Part shown: positions 7,725-14,748 of the stretch, piece after piece
Layout: every line of letters begins with the position of its first letter
Position numbering within the stretch: position 1 is the first letter of the stretch
NCBI RefSeq assembly: GCF_018531425.1
Contig: NZ_JAHBOI010000009.1
Span: 62,001-126,000, forward strand
Direction of reading: 5' to 3'
Length of the DNA stretch: 64,000 bases
From: Paenarthrobacter sp. DKR-5
Lineage (GTDB): Bacteria > Actinomycetota > Actinomycetes > Actinomycetales > Micrococcaceae
Program-made: the position numbers and the translations under genes
Notes under the pieces: generated by a model
What the model saw: the letters and a program-made list of their open reading frames with translations, nothing else
Told to the model about the DNA's origin: nothing
Databases searched by the model: none

Positions 7725-7828
7725 TCAGGCCTGGGCGAAGGTCTGGCGTTGCCGGCCCAGGCCCTCGATTTCGAGCTCGAGGACGTCCCCGGCCTTCAGG
7801 TACGGGAACTTGCCGGACAGCGCCACGC
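7725..7828 (-). pseudogene. 3' fragment of an FAH-family hydrolase gene
   Basis: Bases 7721-7828 repeat 32391-32498, the 3' end of the intact FAH gene at 32395-33276, with four differences in 108 bases by hand alignment. The last 32 encoded residues (from ALSGKFPYLKAGD to QTFAQA, then the stop) are identical, so all differences inside the frame are synonymous. Upstream of 7828 the similarity stops and the catalytic domain is missing. This is a remnant, not a gene. The remaining 95 bases up to the NIPSNAP start hold nothing else I can support. Confidence 0.85.
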
Positions 7829-7923
7829 TGGAGAGGCCTTGAGCGGTTCTGACCAGCGGAGCCGCCCGGATCAGGCTAAGCTCCCTCAAACAACACCGTC
7901 CTAGTGTCGACAAGGGAGCCACT

Positions 7924-8256
7924 GTGCAATTCGAGCTACGTACCTACGCCGCAGCCCCGGGCAAGATGGAAGCGCTCCTTCAGCGATTCCGAGACCACAC
8001 CCAGGAGCTTTTCCGTGTCCACGGAATCCATGACATCGGGTACTGGATTTCGGCTGACAACCCCGATCTCCTCATTTATCTCGTTCGCCACGAAGGCAAT
8101 CCCGAAACCAACTGGGAAAACTTCAAGAACGACCCGCGCTGGGTGGCCGCCCGTGCGGCTTCGATGGCGAACGGTGATCTCATCAGCGATATCTCCTCCA
8201 CTTATATGACCCCCACGGACTTCTCGCCGCTCGGCGGGGTCACCCAAGCAGGCTAG
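7924..8256 (+). CDS. NIPSNAP-family protein
   Basis: A 110-residue single-domain alpha/beta ferredoxin-like protein of the NIPSNAP family (MQFELRTYAAAPGKM at the N-terminus, IGYWISADNPDLLIYLV and NWENFKNDPRW in the middle). Such small proteins are common beside catabolic genes, and their biochemical role is unclear. The GTG start follows AAGGGAG. It stands alone, directly before a very strong terminator. Confidence 0.85.
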   Translation: MQFELRTYAAAPGKMEALLQRFRDHTQELFRVHGIHDIGYWISADNPDLLIYLVRHEGNPETNWENFKNDPRWVAARAASMANGDLISDISSTYMTPTDFSPLGGVTQAG

Positions 8257-8290
8257 CCGAGGGCGGCGGGCGCGGCACCTTCGCCTTTGG

Positions 8291-8333
8291 ACAGAGAGTG
8301 CCCGCCCGGGATACCCGGGCGGGCACTCTCTGT
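8291..8333. terminator. Bidirectional terminator with a 20-bp perfect stem
   Basis: Bases 8291-8310 and 8314-8333 are exact reverse complements, separated by ATA. The stem sits between the convergent NIPSNAP gene (ends 8256) and MFS gene (ends 8350), so it can serve both. It has no long T-run. Confidence 0.75.
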
Positions 8334-8349
8334 CGTCAGCGGCCTCAGG

Positions 8350-9657
8350 TCAGGTCGCCGCCTGCAACGCCTCACTGACAGTTGCGGTCTCGGAGTTCCT
8401 GCGCTTCTTCATCAGCACTGCGAAGTAGGCCGCGGCGACGGCGCCCACCAGCCCGATCCCGGCGGTAACCATGAAGAAGAGGTTGTTGGCACCGGCCACG
8501 TCCTTGCCGAAAGCGGAGTAGATCGCGCCGCTGATCTGAGGGATGACGATGTCAGGGAGGTAACCGACGAACGAGATGATGCCGATGGCGATGCCGGTCG
8601 CGGCGGCCGGGACGCGGCAGTCGTCGAGCAAGGACCAGTAGACTCCTCGAATTGCGTACAGGAACAGGCCCACGACGACGACCAGGACATACGCCAGGGA
8701 AGTAGAGCCGCTCGGGAGCAGGCCCAGGCAGATGAATCCCAATGCCGCGACCACCATGGAGACCGCGAGGACGCGGGACTTGCCGAGCCTGTCGGCGAGG
8801 TATCCCCCTCCGAATCCGCCGATCGGACGCATCCACAGCACGATAACGGTGACCACGCCCGCGTTCACCGGGGTCACGGCATGGTTCACGTTGAGGAACC
8901 CGGAGAAGTAGTAGTGTCCCCAGAACAGCGTGTAGCCGCAGAACAGCACCACGCTCATCACCCATACCTCGCGGATCTTCAGGATCCGGCGTACCGCGGC
9001 GAACGTTGACTCCACCGGCTCTTCCTGCGAGGCCGTCGCTGTCGTCCGGGTGTCGGAGAGAACGAAGAAGATCAGCACGGCGATAACGATGAGCACTGCA
9101 CAGTACATGTAGACGACGGCCTGGAAGCCCGCCTTGGTCTGCGTGATGTCCGAGGTACCGTTACCCGCAAAGAGCGCGAAGAGACCGACTGCGCAGCTGG
9201 CCAGGATCGCTTCGACAAGGCCACGTCCGCCGTCAAGCGCACCGAAGTACTTGCCTTCCTCGCTTTTGTCGGCCAGCAGGCTGACAGTCTTGAGGATTGC
9301 GCTCCAGAAAGTGAAGACCGTGGCGAAACCCCAGGCGAGGTAGACATAGACCAGCGTGGACTTGTCCGGCACCTGCGCGTAGAACAGACCGGTCAGCGCC
9401 GTAAGGACGAGCGAAAATACGATCAGGTACCGAACAGAGATCTTGTCGGCCAGCCATCCGCTCGGGATGTAGCCGATGACAAAGATGATCCCAAGCATCG
9501 AATAGAGGCCGGCCAACTCTGAGTTGCTCAGATGAAAGACCGTGAGAATGGTCGCCTCAAAGTTTTGGCGAAGGTACACAAGCGGATAAATGGAACCCGC
9601 TGCGAGGATGAGCAATGCAAGCTGAAAAATCTTCTTTGATTTGCCGAGCTTGAGCAT
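8350..9657 (-). CDS. MFS transporter of the ygc-like cluster
   Basis: A 435-residue major facilitator with about 12 transmembrane segments, a short cytosolic N-terminus (MLKLGKSKKIF) and a basic C-terminal tail. Segments such as YLRQNFEATILTVFHLSNSE and GYIPSGWLADKISVRY resemble phosphate/sugar-phosphate and aldonate carriers such as YihN and YgcS. It is the last gene of a minus-strand operon, 12 bases after the FGGY kinase, so it most likely imports the compound handled by the kinase, SDR and FAD oxidase. Base composition looks less GC-rich than the flanks (by eye). Confidence 0.85.
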   Translation of the reverse strand: MLKLGKSKKIFQLALLILAAGSIYPLVYLRQNFEATILTVFHLSNSELAGLYSMLGIIFVIGYIPSGWLADKISVRYLIVFSLVLTALTGLFYAQVPDKSTLVYVYLAWGFATVFTFWSAILKTVSLLADKSEEGKYFGALDGGRGLVEAILASCAVGLFALFAGNGTSDITQTKAGFQAVVYMYCAVLIVIAVLIFFVLSDTRTTATASQEEPVESTFAAVRRILKIREVWVMSVVLFCGYTLFWGHYYFSGFLNVNHAVTPVNAGVVTVIVLWMRPIGGFGGGYLADRLGKSRVLAVSMVVAALGFICLGLLPSGSTSLAYVLVVVVGLFLYAIRGVYWSLLDDCRVPAAATGIAIGIISFVGYLPDIVIPQISGAIYSAFGKDVAGANNLFFMVTAGIGLVGAVAAAYFAVLMKKRRNSETATVSEALQAAT

Positions 9658-9669
9658 GAGGACGACTCC

Positions 9670-11106
9670 TTAGTTATCGGACAGGATTTGGTGGATTCGT
9701 TCCAGAATGGGGTCTGTCTGCGCGGGAATTTCCGCTGAGACCGCACAGAGCTGTTCATAGAGTTCTGCGTTGCGTGGATCGGGTTCGAAGCGATCCTCGC
9801 GTCGAACCATGTGTTCGGATGCTTCATCGAAGTCGGCGTAGATTCCGCAGGCCACAGCAACGCAGATGGCGGCACCCAGGCCAGCGGCGTTACGGACGAC
9901 GTTCCGCACAGCAGGGATATTGAAGACGTCCGCAAAGATCTGCATGACGAGGTCGCTGTTTGACCCACCCCCGGAGACAACAAGCCTTTTAAGACTGATG
10001 TTTCGTTCGGCGGTCATGGCGGCCATATTCCGCTTCATGGTGAAAGCGATGCCTTCAAGGACGGCGCGGTACATGTGGGCGTACCCGTGCCGTTCGTCGA
10101 AGCCGATGAACATGCCTTTTTTGAAGGGTTTGTTCGGCGGTGCGAGCCAATCGAGAACGCACAGCAGTCCGTCACTTCCGGCAGGAACGTCGGACGCCAG
10201 CTTGTTGAGATGCTCCTCGCCCGTGGCGCCGGACTCGGCAGCGGCGCGGGCGTTATCGGCACCGAGCAGATCCCGGAGCCAGGAGACCGTCCACATACCC
10301 CGGCGAATGCCGGCGCATTCGTATATGTAGCGGTGAGGTTCGGAGGCGAAGTTCGAAAAGTAGTTTCGCGGTTCCGCCACGAATTCCTTCCCGACAACCA
10401 TGCCCGCAATGTAGGTGCCGAGGGAGACGAGGCCGGTGGTGTCGTCCCGGAGGCCGGAGCCCAGCGCCTCGGCGGCCTTGTCGTTAGCGGTGTGGACGAC
10501 AGGAATTCCTTGCGGGATGCCTGTTTGCCTCGAGAAGCTGCTGTTCACATAACCGCCGATGTCCCCCGGCATCTGCAGCCGGTACAGCATCCCCCGCGGG
10601 ACGTTGAACGAGTCGAACTTTTCCTGGTCGTCGAACCAGTTCCAGGTCTGGACGTCCATTGGCCAGGGCCCGATGTAGTTGGCGGCCGTGTCCGTCAGCT
10701 CGCCGGTGAGCCGTCCCATGAGGTATCCGGAAGCGGTCGTGACGTACGCGACGTCGTCGTTGTTGTGCTCGTATGCCCGGGAAAGCCGGTGGTCCATCCA
10801 GCTCTGGACGGGTTCGGCGAGCGTTCCGTCGCTGCGGACGAGGGCGCGGCAGCACCGGATGCTGCACAATCCCACACCGATGATGTCCTCCGGGTTGCCC
10901 GGGAATGCCGCCATCGCCCGGGAGGCCGCAGTAACAAGGGAGTCGTAGAGATCGTCATGCGGGTGCTCGGCGATCCCGGCCCCGGGCGTGTGCATTGGCG
11001 CCAGGGCCTGGCTTGCCTCGCATACGACTCGGCCGTTTGTGTCGAAAATGACTACCTTCGAACTCTGCGATCCCCCGTCAAGTCCGACGATGTACTGGGT
11101 GGTCAT
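9670..11106 (-). CDS. FGGY-family carbohydrate kinase (YgcE-like)
   Basis: A 478-residue sugar kinase of the FGGY/ASKHA fold. The N-terminal phosphate loop is YIVGLDGGSQSSKVVIF, the catalytic Asp region reads SWMDHRLSRAY, and the C-terminal signature appears as RLVVSGGGSNSDLVMQIFAD. It phosphorylates a pentose, hexose or sugar alcohol; family members include xylulokinase and E. coli YgcE. It lies between the SDR (28 bases upstream) and the MFS carrier, fitting import, then oxidation or isomerisation, then phosphorylation. Confidence 0.87.
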   Translation of the reverse strand: MTTQYIVGLDGGSQSSKVVIFDTNGRVVCEASQALAPMHTPGAGIAEHPHDDLYDSLVTAASRAMAAFPGNPEDIIGVGLCSIRCCRALVRSDGTLAEPVQSWMDHRLSRAYEHNNDDVAYVTTASGYLMGRLTGELTDTAANYIGPWPMDVQTWNWFDDQEKFDSFNVPRGMLYRLQMPGDIGGYVNSSFSRQTGIPQGIPVVHTANDKAAEALGSGLRDDTTGLVSLGTYIAGMVVGKEFVAEPRNYFSNFASEPHRYIYECAGIRRGMWTVSWLRDLLGADNARAAAESGATGEEHLNKLASDVPAGSDGLLCVLDWLAPPNKPFKKGMFIGFDERHGYAHMYRAVLEGIAFTMKRNMAAMTAERNISLKRLVVSGGGSNSDLVMQIFADVFNIPAVRNVVRNAAGLGAAICVAVACGIYADFDEASEHMVRREDRFEPDPRNAELYEQLCAVSAEIPAQTDPILERIHQILSDN

Positions 11107-11134
11107 GTCTGGTTTCCTAATCTGCTGACGGCGC

Positions 11135-11923
11135 TTAGCGCACCAGGTAGCCGCCGTCGACGCTGAGGATGTGGCCGTTGACGTAGTCGGATGCCCGGCT
11201 CGCCAGGAATACCGTCGCGCCCATAAGGTCCTGGGTCTGCCCCCAGCGGTTGGCCGGGATATGGTCCAGGACCCGTTGGTTGGCTTCCGGGTCGGATCTC
11301 GTGTCCGCGGTCAGCTCGGTTGCATAGTAGCCGGGCGCGATCCCGTTCACTTGCACACCGAATTGAGCCAGTTCGTCACAGTAAGCCTTGGTGAAGCCCG
11401 CAATGCCGTGCTTGGTGGCGGCATAAGCCGGCGACCACTGACCGCCAAGGAAAGTGAACACTGAACAGATGTTGATGATCTTGCCGCTGCGCTGCCGGAC
11501 CATGTGCTTGGCGCACTCGTGTGCCATTTCGAAGGCGGCCGTGAGGTTCAGCGCCACCATCGGGTCCCACTGGGCGCGGGTGTACTTGAGGACGTCCGGT
11601 TCATTGATGCTGCGGCCGGCACAGTTGATGAGGATGTCGACGCTGCCGAATTCATCGACACATGCGTCCACAACCTTCTTGGGATTGCCCTCCACCGTGA
11701 TGTCGGACATGACGTAGGCGTATTTCGCGCCGGCGGCCTCGACGAGGCTTCCGGTGCGCCCGTCGTCGGGCATGATGCTCGCTGCCAGCACATTGGCTCC
11801 CGCCTTGGCGAGGGCCAGTGAGAAGGCTTGGCCGAGACCGGTGTTCCCTCCGGTCACAATGGCATTCTTGCCTTTCAACGAGAAGAAGCTCATCTCGAAG
11901 TCGGCAATATTCAAATCGGACAT
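11135..11923 (-). CDS. SDR-family oxidoreductase (YgcW-like)
   Basis: A 262-residue classical SDR. TGGNTGLGQAFSLALAKAG (residues 23-41) is the NAD(P) loop, NCAGRS follows near residue 90, the catalytic Ser is in INICSVF and the Tyr/Lys pair in AYAATKHGIAG. It resembles gluconate/2-deoxygluconate dehydrogenases, including E. coli YgcW and KduD. ATG at 11923 follows GAGGAG. Its place between the FAD-linked oxidase and the kinase matches the gene set of the E. coli ygc locus. Confidence 0.87.
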   Translation of the reverse strand: MSDLNIADFEMSFFSLKGKNAIVTGGNTGLGQAFSLALAKAGANVLAASIMPDDGRTGSLVEAAGAKYAYVMSDITVEGNPKKVVDACVDEFGSVDILINCAGRSINEPDVLKYTRAQWDPMVALNLTAAFEMAHECAKHMVRQRSGKIINICSVFTFLGGQWSPAYAATKHGIAGFTKAYCDELAQFGVQVNGIAPGYYATELTADTRSDPEANQRVLDHIPANRWGQTQDLMGATVFLASRASDYVNGHILSVDGGYLVR

Positions 11924-11956
11924 GCGTACTCCTCGGTTCTATTGTTTTCGACGGCT

Positions 11957-13399
11957 TCAGAGGGGAAAGATTGTGCCGGGGTTCATGATGCCGTTCGGGT
12001 CGAAGGCGGACTTGAGAGTCTCCAGCATGTACAGCGAGGAGCCGTATTCTTCAGCCAGGAAGTGCGTGCGGTGCTTGCCTACGCCGTGGTGGTGACACAT
12101 CGAACCGCCGAGCTTCAGTGTTTCCTCGACGATGATGTTCTGAATGGGGTCGTGGTAGGTGGTGCGTTCTTCGGTGGGATCCACGTCGATTTTGTAGTAG
12201 TAGACAAAATACATATTGGTTCCGTTGAGGTAACTGTGGCTCGAGTGGCCGCCGAGCAGGGTGAATTCCGCCGGAACTTCGCTGCGAATCCTCGCCAGGG
12301 CGTTGTTGTAGATGTCGTTGATAACGCTCCAGTTTCCCGAAATTTCGGTCGTGAAGCCGTTGTTCAATGTCTCGCGAATCTCCACCCGCTCTTCCTCGAT
12401 TTTTGAGACATCCCAGTTGAGGTGGTTGAACCAGTCCTCGATCAGCGAATCCGCAACACGATCGGCAGCGGAGAAAGAGGCAACAATCTGCTCGATCGCC
12501 TCGCCCGTCGCATCAGCGATGGGCTTAGGGCCTTCCGCCATGAAGATCAGCACACAGCGCCCGTCGGAGAAGTGCTCGAAGTGGTAGAGCCCGTCTTCCT
12601 TGTCATAGAGGCGCGCGACAGAAGGCTTGTAACCCTGGGTGACCACCTCGCGGAGGATCTCGAAGCCGGTCTTCATATCGTCGAGGAGGTAGCCGTAGAA
12701 CCGGTTGTTTTCGGGATAGTAGCGGAAGATCTTGACGCTCACTTCGGTGATGAAGTTGAGCGCACCCTCGTTGCCGAGGACCAGGTGGCGGATGTCCGGA
12801 CCGGCCGCGCGGCGCGGGACGTTCTTAATGCGGCAGATCTCGCCGTTGGGAAAGACCGTCTCAACCCCTATGAGCATGTCTTCGATGCCGCCGTAAAGAG
12901 TCGAGAACTGTCCGATGGAGCGAGTGGCAACCAGGCCCCCGAACTGAGCGATCGGCTTGGACTGCGGGGAGTGCCCGGTGGTGTAGCCGACTTTCCTCAG
13001 TTCGTCTTCGAGATCCTGCAGGCGAACACCGCACTGGACTGTTGCCAGCATGTTGTCCGTGTCGATCTCGATGATCTCGTTCATCGCGGATCCGTCGATG
13101 ACGACGGAATTCTCGACGACGGTTTCGAGGCCGCCTTCGGTGGCAGAGCCCCCGGTCTTCGGAACGACGCTGATGCCGTATTCATTTGCCAGTTTGAGTA
13201 CTGACGAAACTTCTTCGGGCGTGGACGGTTTTACGACAGCTGCCGGAAGTGGCAGCGAATAGATCCCGAATACATTCTCGACCTTGTAGTAACGGTCGAC
13301 GCTGTTCTCCCGGAGGGTTTGCTCATCGGTGATCACGCGGTCACTGCCGAGGATATCGACGTAGGCGCTTACGATCTCTTCGCGAGTGAGGGTTGTCAA
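11957..13399 (-). CDS. FAD-linked oxidase (YgcU-like, glycolate-oxidase/LDH family)
   Basis: A 480-residue flavoprotein with a PCMH-type FAD domain (PKTGGSATEGGLETVVENS, then TTGHSPQSKPIAQFGGLV, then RRAAGPDIRHLVLGNEGAL) and a C-terminal oxidase domain ending in HHHGVGKHRTHFL and DPNGIMNPGTIFPL. From memory it is strikingly close to E. coli YgcU along its whole length. The alignment places the start at the TTG at 13399 (TTLTREEIV matching SLSRAAIV), although a GTG at 13456 is in frame. Both lie downstream of the leader terminator. It probably oxidises a 2-hydroxy acid or sugar alcohol, first in the operon. Confidence 0.85.
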   Translation of the reverse strand: MTTLTREEIVSAYVDILGSDRVITDEQTLRENSVDRYYKVENVFGIYSLPLPAAVVKPSTPEEVSSVLKLANEYGISVVPKTGGSATEGGLETVVENSVVIDGSAMNEIIEIDTDNMLATVQCGVRLQDLEDELRKVGYTTGHSPQSKPIAQFGGLVATRSIGQFSTLYGGIEDMLIGVETVFPNGEICRIKNVPRRAAGPDIRHLVLGNEGALNFITEVSVKIFRYYPENNRFYGYLLDDMKTGFEILREVVTQGYKPSVARLYDKEDGLYHFEHFSDGRCVLIFMAEGPKPIADATGEAIEQIVASFSAADRVADSLIEDWFNHLNWDVSKIEEERVEIRETLNNGFTTEISGNWSVINDIYNNALARIRSEVPAEFTLLGGHSSHSYLNGTNMYFVYYYKIDVDPTEERTTYHDPIQNIIVEETLKLGGSMCHHHGVGKHRTHFLAEEYGSSLYMLETLKSAFDPNGIMNPGTIFPL

Positions 13400-13475
13400 T
13401 TCGAATGTTCCGTTCTTTTCAAGCAGATAATCTTCTGGCTGTGGCTCAACCTCCACCTTGTTCGACGACGGGCAC

Positions 13476-13523
13476 AAAAAAAGAGAACAACGATCCCCTT
13501 GGAATTGGGGGTCGCTGTTCTCT
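13476..13523 (-). terminator. Leader intrinsic terminator, probable GlpP-type antitermination target
   Basis: On the minus strand a stem of 17 positions (5' arm AGAGAACAGCGACCCCC, 3' arm GGGGATCGTTGTTCTCT) has one G.U pair and one C.A mismatch, an AATTCCAA loop and a run of seven T immediately after. It lies between the GlpP-like gene and the start of the oxidase gene, well before the first codon, so uninterrupted transcription would stop before the operon. GlpP proteins of firmicutes act on such leader terminators. A smaller hairpin (GGGCC/GGCCC arms, about 13541-13556) precedes it. Confidence 0.85.
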
Positions 13524-13581
13524 AGTTTTCGAGCAACCGTTTCGGGCCAGGCCCGGAACAAGTATGAAGTTTTAAGTTGAA

Positions 13582-13604
13582 GTGGACTCTAGCACACAGT
13601 CCAC
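13582..13604. promoter_or_regulatory. GTGGACT-N9-AGTCCAC inverted repeat
   Basis: A perfect 7-base inverted repeat between the stop of the GlpP-like gene (13634) and the leader hairpins. No T-run follows in either direction. It may be an operator at the leader promoter or a weak end for the upstream transcript. Confidence 0.4.
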
Positions 13605-13633
13605 GGCCCTGCATAGGGCTGGGACGCCGCCCC

Positions 13634-14239
13634 CTACATGAGCCAGACGTCGCGATTGGACGAGGCCACCGCGGTGGCACCTGCGCCCAGCGCTGCAATG
13701 ACATCTTCCTTGTCGCACACCAGGCCGCCGGCTATCAGCGGAAGATCTATGTCGTCGCAGACCCAGGAGATTACCCGCGGCATGCATCCCGGCAGGATCT
13801 CGATGGCGTCCGCGCCCGATATGGAGACCTGCTTGGGCAGGCTGTTGTAGCTGAATGAATCAATAAGGAAGAGGCGGTGGACCGACAACAGTCCTGCAGA
13901 TTTCGCCGCCCGGACTATTGCGGCCTTCGAGCTTAAGACCCCGTCAACCTGGGTGTTTGCTTTCAGGAAATCCACCACGACCGGTTTGCTGGAGAAACCG
14001 TCAAGGAGGTCCACATCGACAAAGACCGTCTTGCCGGCCGACTTGAGGGCTTGCACGATTCCTCTGATCGACATCACTGATCCAAAGAGCACAAAAACCA
14101 CAGGGCACGGGGCCTTGAGAACGGCCCGCAACCCGTCCTCGTCCTTGATGCTTGCGATCACGGGATGGTCCGACAGGATCGCGTTGATCTTGGCAGATTC
14201 TGCCTGCGCGCGGCGGCCCTTGACCGGTGATTGTGCCAC
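13634..14239 (-). CDS. GlpP-family antiterminator protein (YgcP-like)
   Basis: A 201-residue protein of the glycerol-3-phosphate-responsive antiterminator family, a TIM-barrel-like RNA-binding regulator. Family features include PVIASIKDEDGLRAVL near the N-terminus, VFVLFGSVMSIRGIV, VFVDVDLLDGFS, GVLSSKAAIVRAAKS, ADAIEILPGCMPRVI and LIAGGLVCDKEDVIAALGAGA. Bacillus GlpP lets RNA polymerase read through leader terminators when bound to glycerol-3-phosphate. Here the gene sits directly upstream of such a leader, in the same orientation. GTG at 14239 follows CAGGAGAT. The ligand here is unknown but is probably a phosphorylated product of the pathway. Confidence 0.85.
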   Translation of the reverse strand: MAQSPVKGRRAQAESAKINAILSDHPVIASIKDEDGLRAVLKAPCPVVFVLFGSVMSIRGIVQALKSAGKTVFVDVDLLDGFSSKPVVVDFLKANTQVDGVLSSKAAIVRAAKSAGLLSVHRLFLIDSFSYNSLPKQVSISGADAIEILPGCMPRVISWVCDDIDLPLIAGGLVCDKEDVIAALGAGATAVASSNRDVWLM

Positions 14240-14422
14240 AGCCTGTATCTCCTGGTGTAAAGATCGATCCCGTTGCGCGGAAGCTCAGCGGGTGCCGTCT
14301 TCGAGCAGGGTTCAACAATGGTATCTCCGAGGACGCGCGCCCGATAGCTCGATCGACGCCCGCCACGAGCCGCCCAGCGCCGGAGGCTCATGCTATCGGC
14401 GAGTGTGGTCCTTGGCACATCC

Positions 14423-14430
14423 AAACGTTT
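14423..14430. promoter_or_regulatory. AAACGTTT LacI-type half of a sugar-operon promoter
   Basis: A perfect palindrome with the central CG and AAA/TTT flanks of LacI-family operators, 57 bases before the ATG of the collapsed ABC operon. It probably belonged to the original sugar-uptake operon. The 14240-14486 stretch is the divergent control region shared with the GlpP-like gene; I see no other clear element in it. Confidence 0.4.
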
Positions 14431-14486
14431 TGTCTCACTCTTAGACGAAAGGCGCTGCAGCGGCGCGCACCTGAATGGAGCAGTCA

Positions 14487-14748
14487 ATGAACCACAGCTA
14501 CAAGCACTCCCCGCAAGGGCGGCCGTCCCGCCGAAGCGTCCTCCCGGCGTGTCCCGGCGACTGTGCAGGCGGTCAAGCAGATGGGCTCCTCAGTCCTCCT
14601 GACGGTCGACGTCGACGGTCAGAGCAGTAAGGTGCAGGCCCTGCCGACCTTCCGGACTCTGCCGGGCCAGACCATCTGGCTCACCTTCTCCCCGAACACC
14701 CTGCGCTTCTACGACAGCGCGACATCCCTGGCACTGGAGGCCAAGTGA
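14487..14748 (+). pseudogene. Collapsed sugar ABC-transporter operon remnant
   Basis: ATG at 14487, behind GGAG, opens a frame that reads like the beginning of a Tat-exported solute-binding protein (MNHSYKHSPQGRPSRRSVL) and then becomes nonsense. In another frame, from about 14550, the codons read as the C-terminal TOBE region of an MsmK/UgpC-type ABC ATPase (SVLLTVDVDGQ, then LPGQTIWLTFSPNTLRFYD), ending in a TGA that overlaps the next start (GTGA). The simplest reading is one deletion that removed everything between the first and last transporter genes. An out-of-frame short ORF is the alternative. Confidence 0.6.

Noticed and set aside
7725-7922. 65-codon minus-strand frame as a small gene
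   Set aside because: Its last 32 codons are the copied end of the FAH gene and the first half has no homology or ribosome-binding site; listed as a pseudogene fragment instead.
13582-13604. Intrinsic terminator for the GlpP-like gene
   Set aside because: A 7-bp stem with a 9-base loop and no T-run on either strand; kept only as a possible operator.
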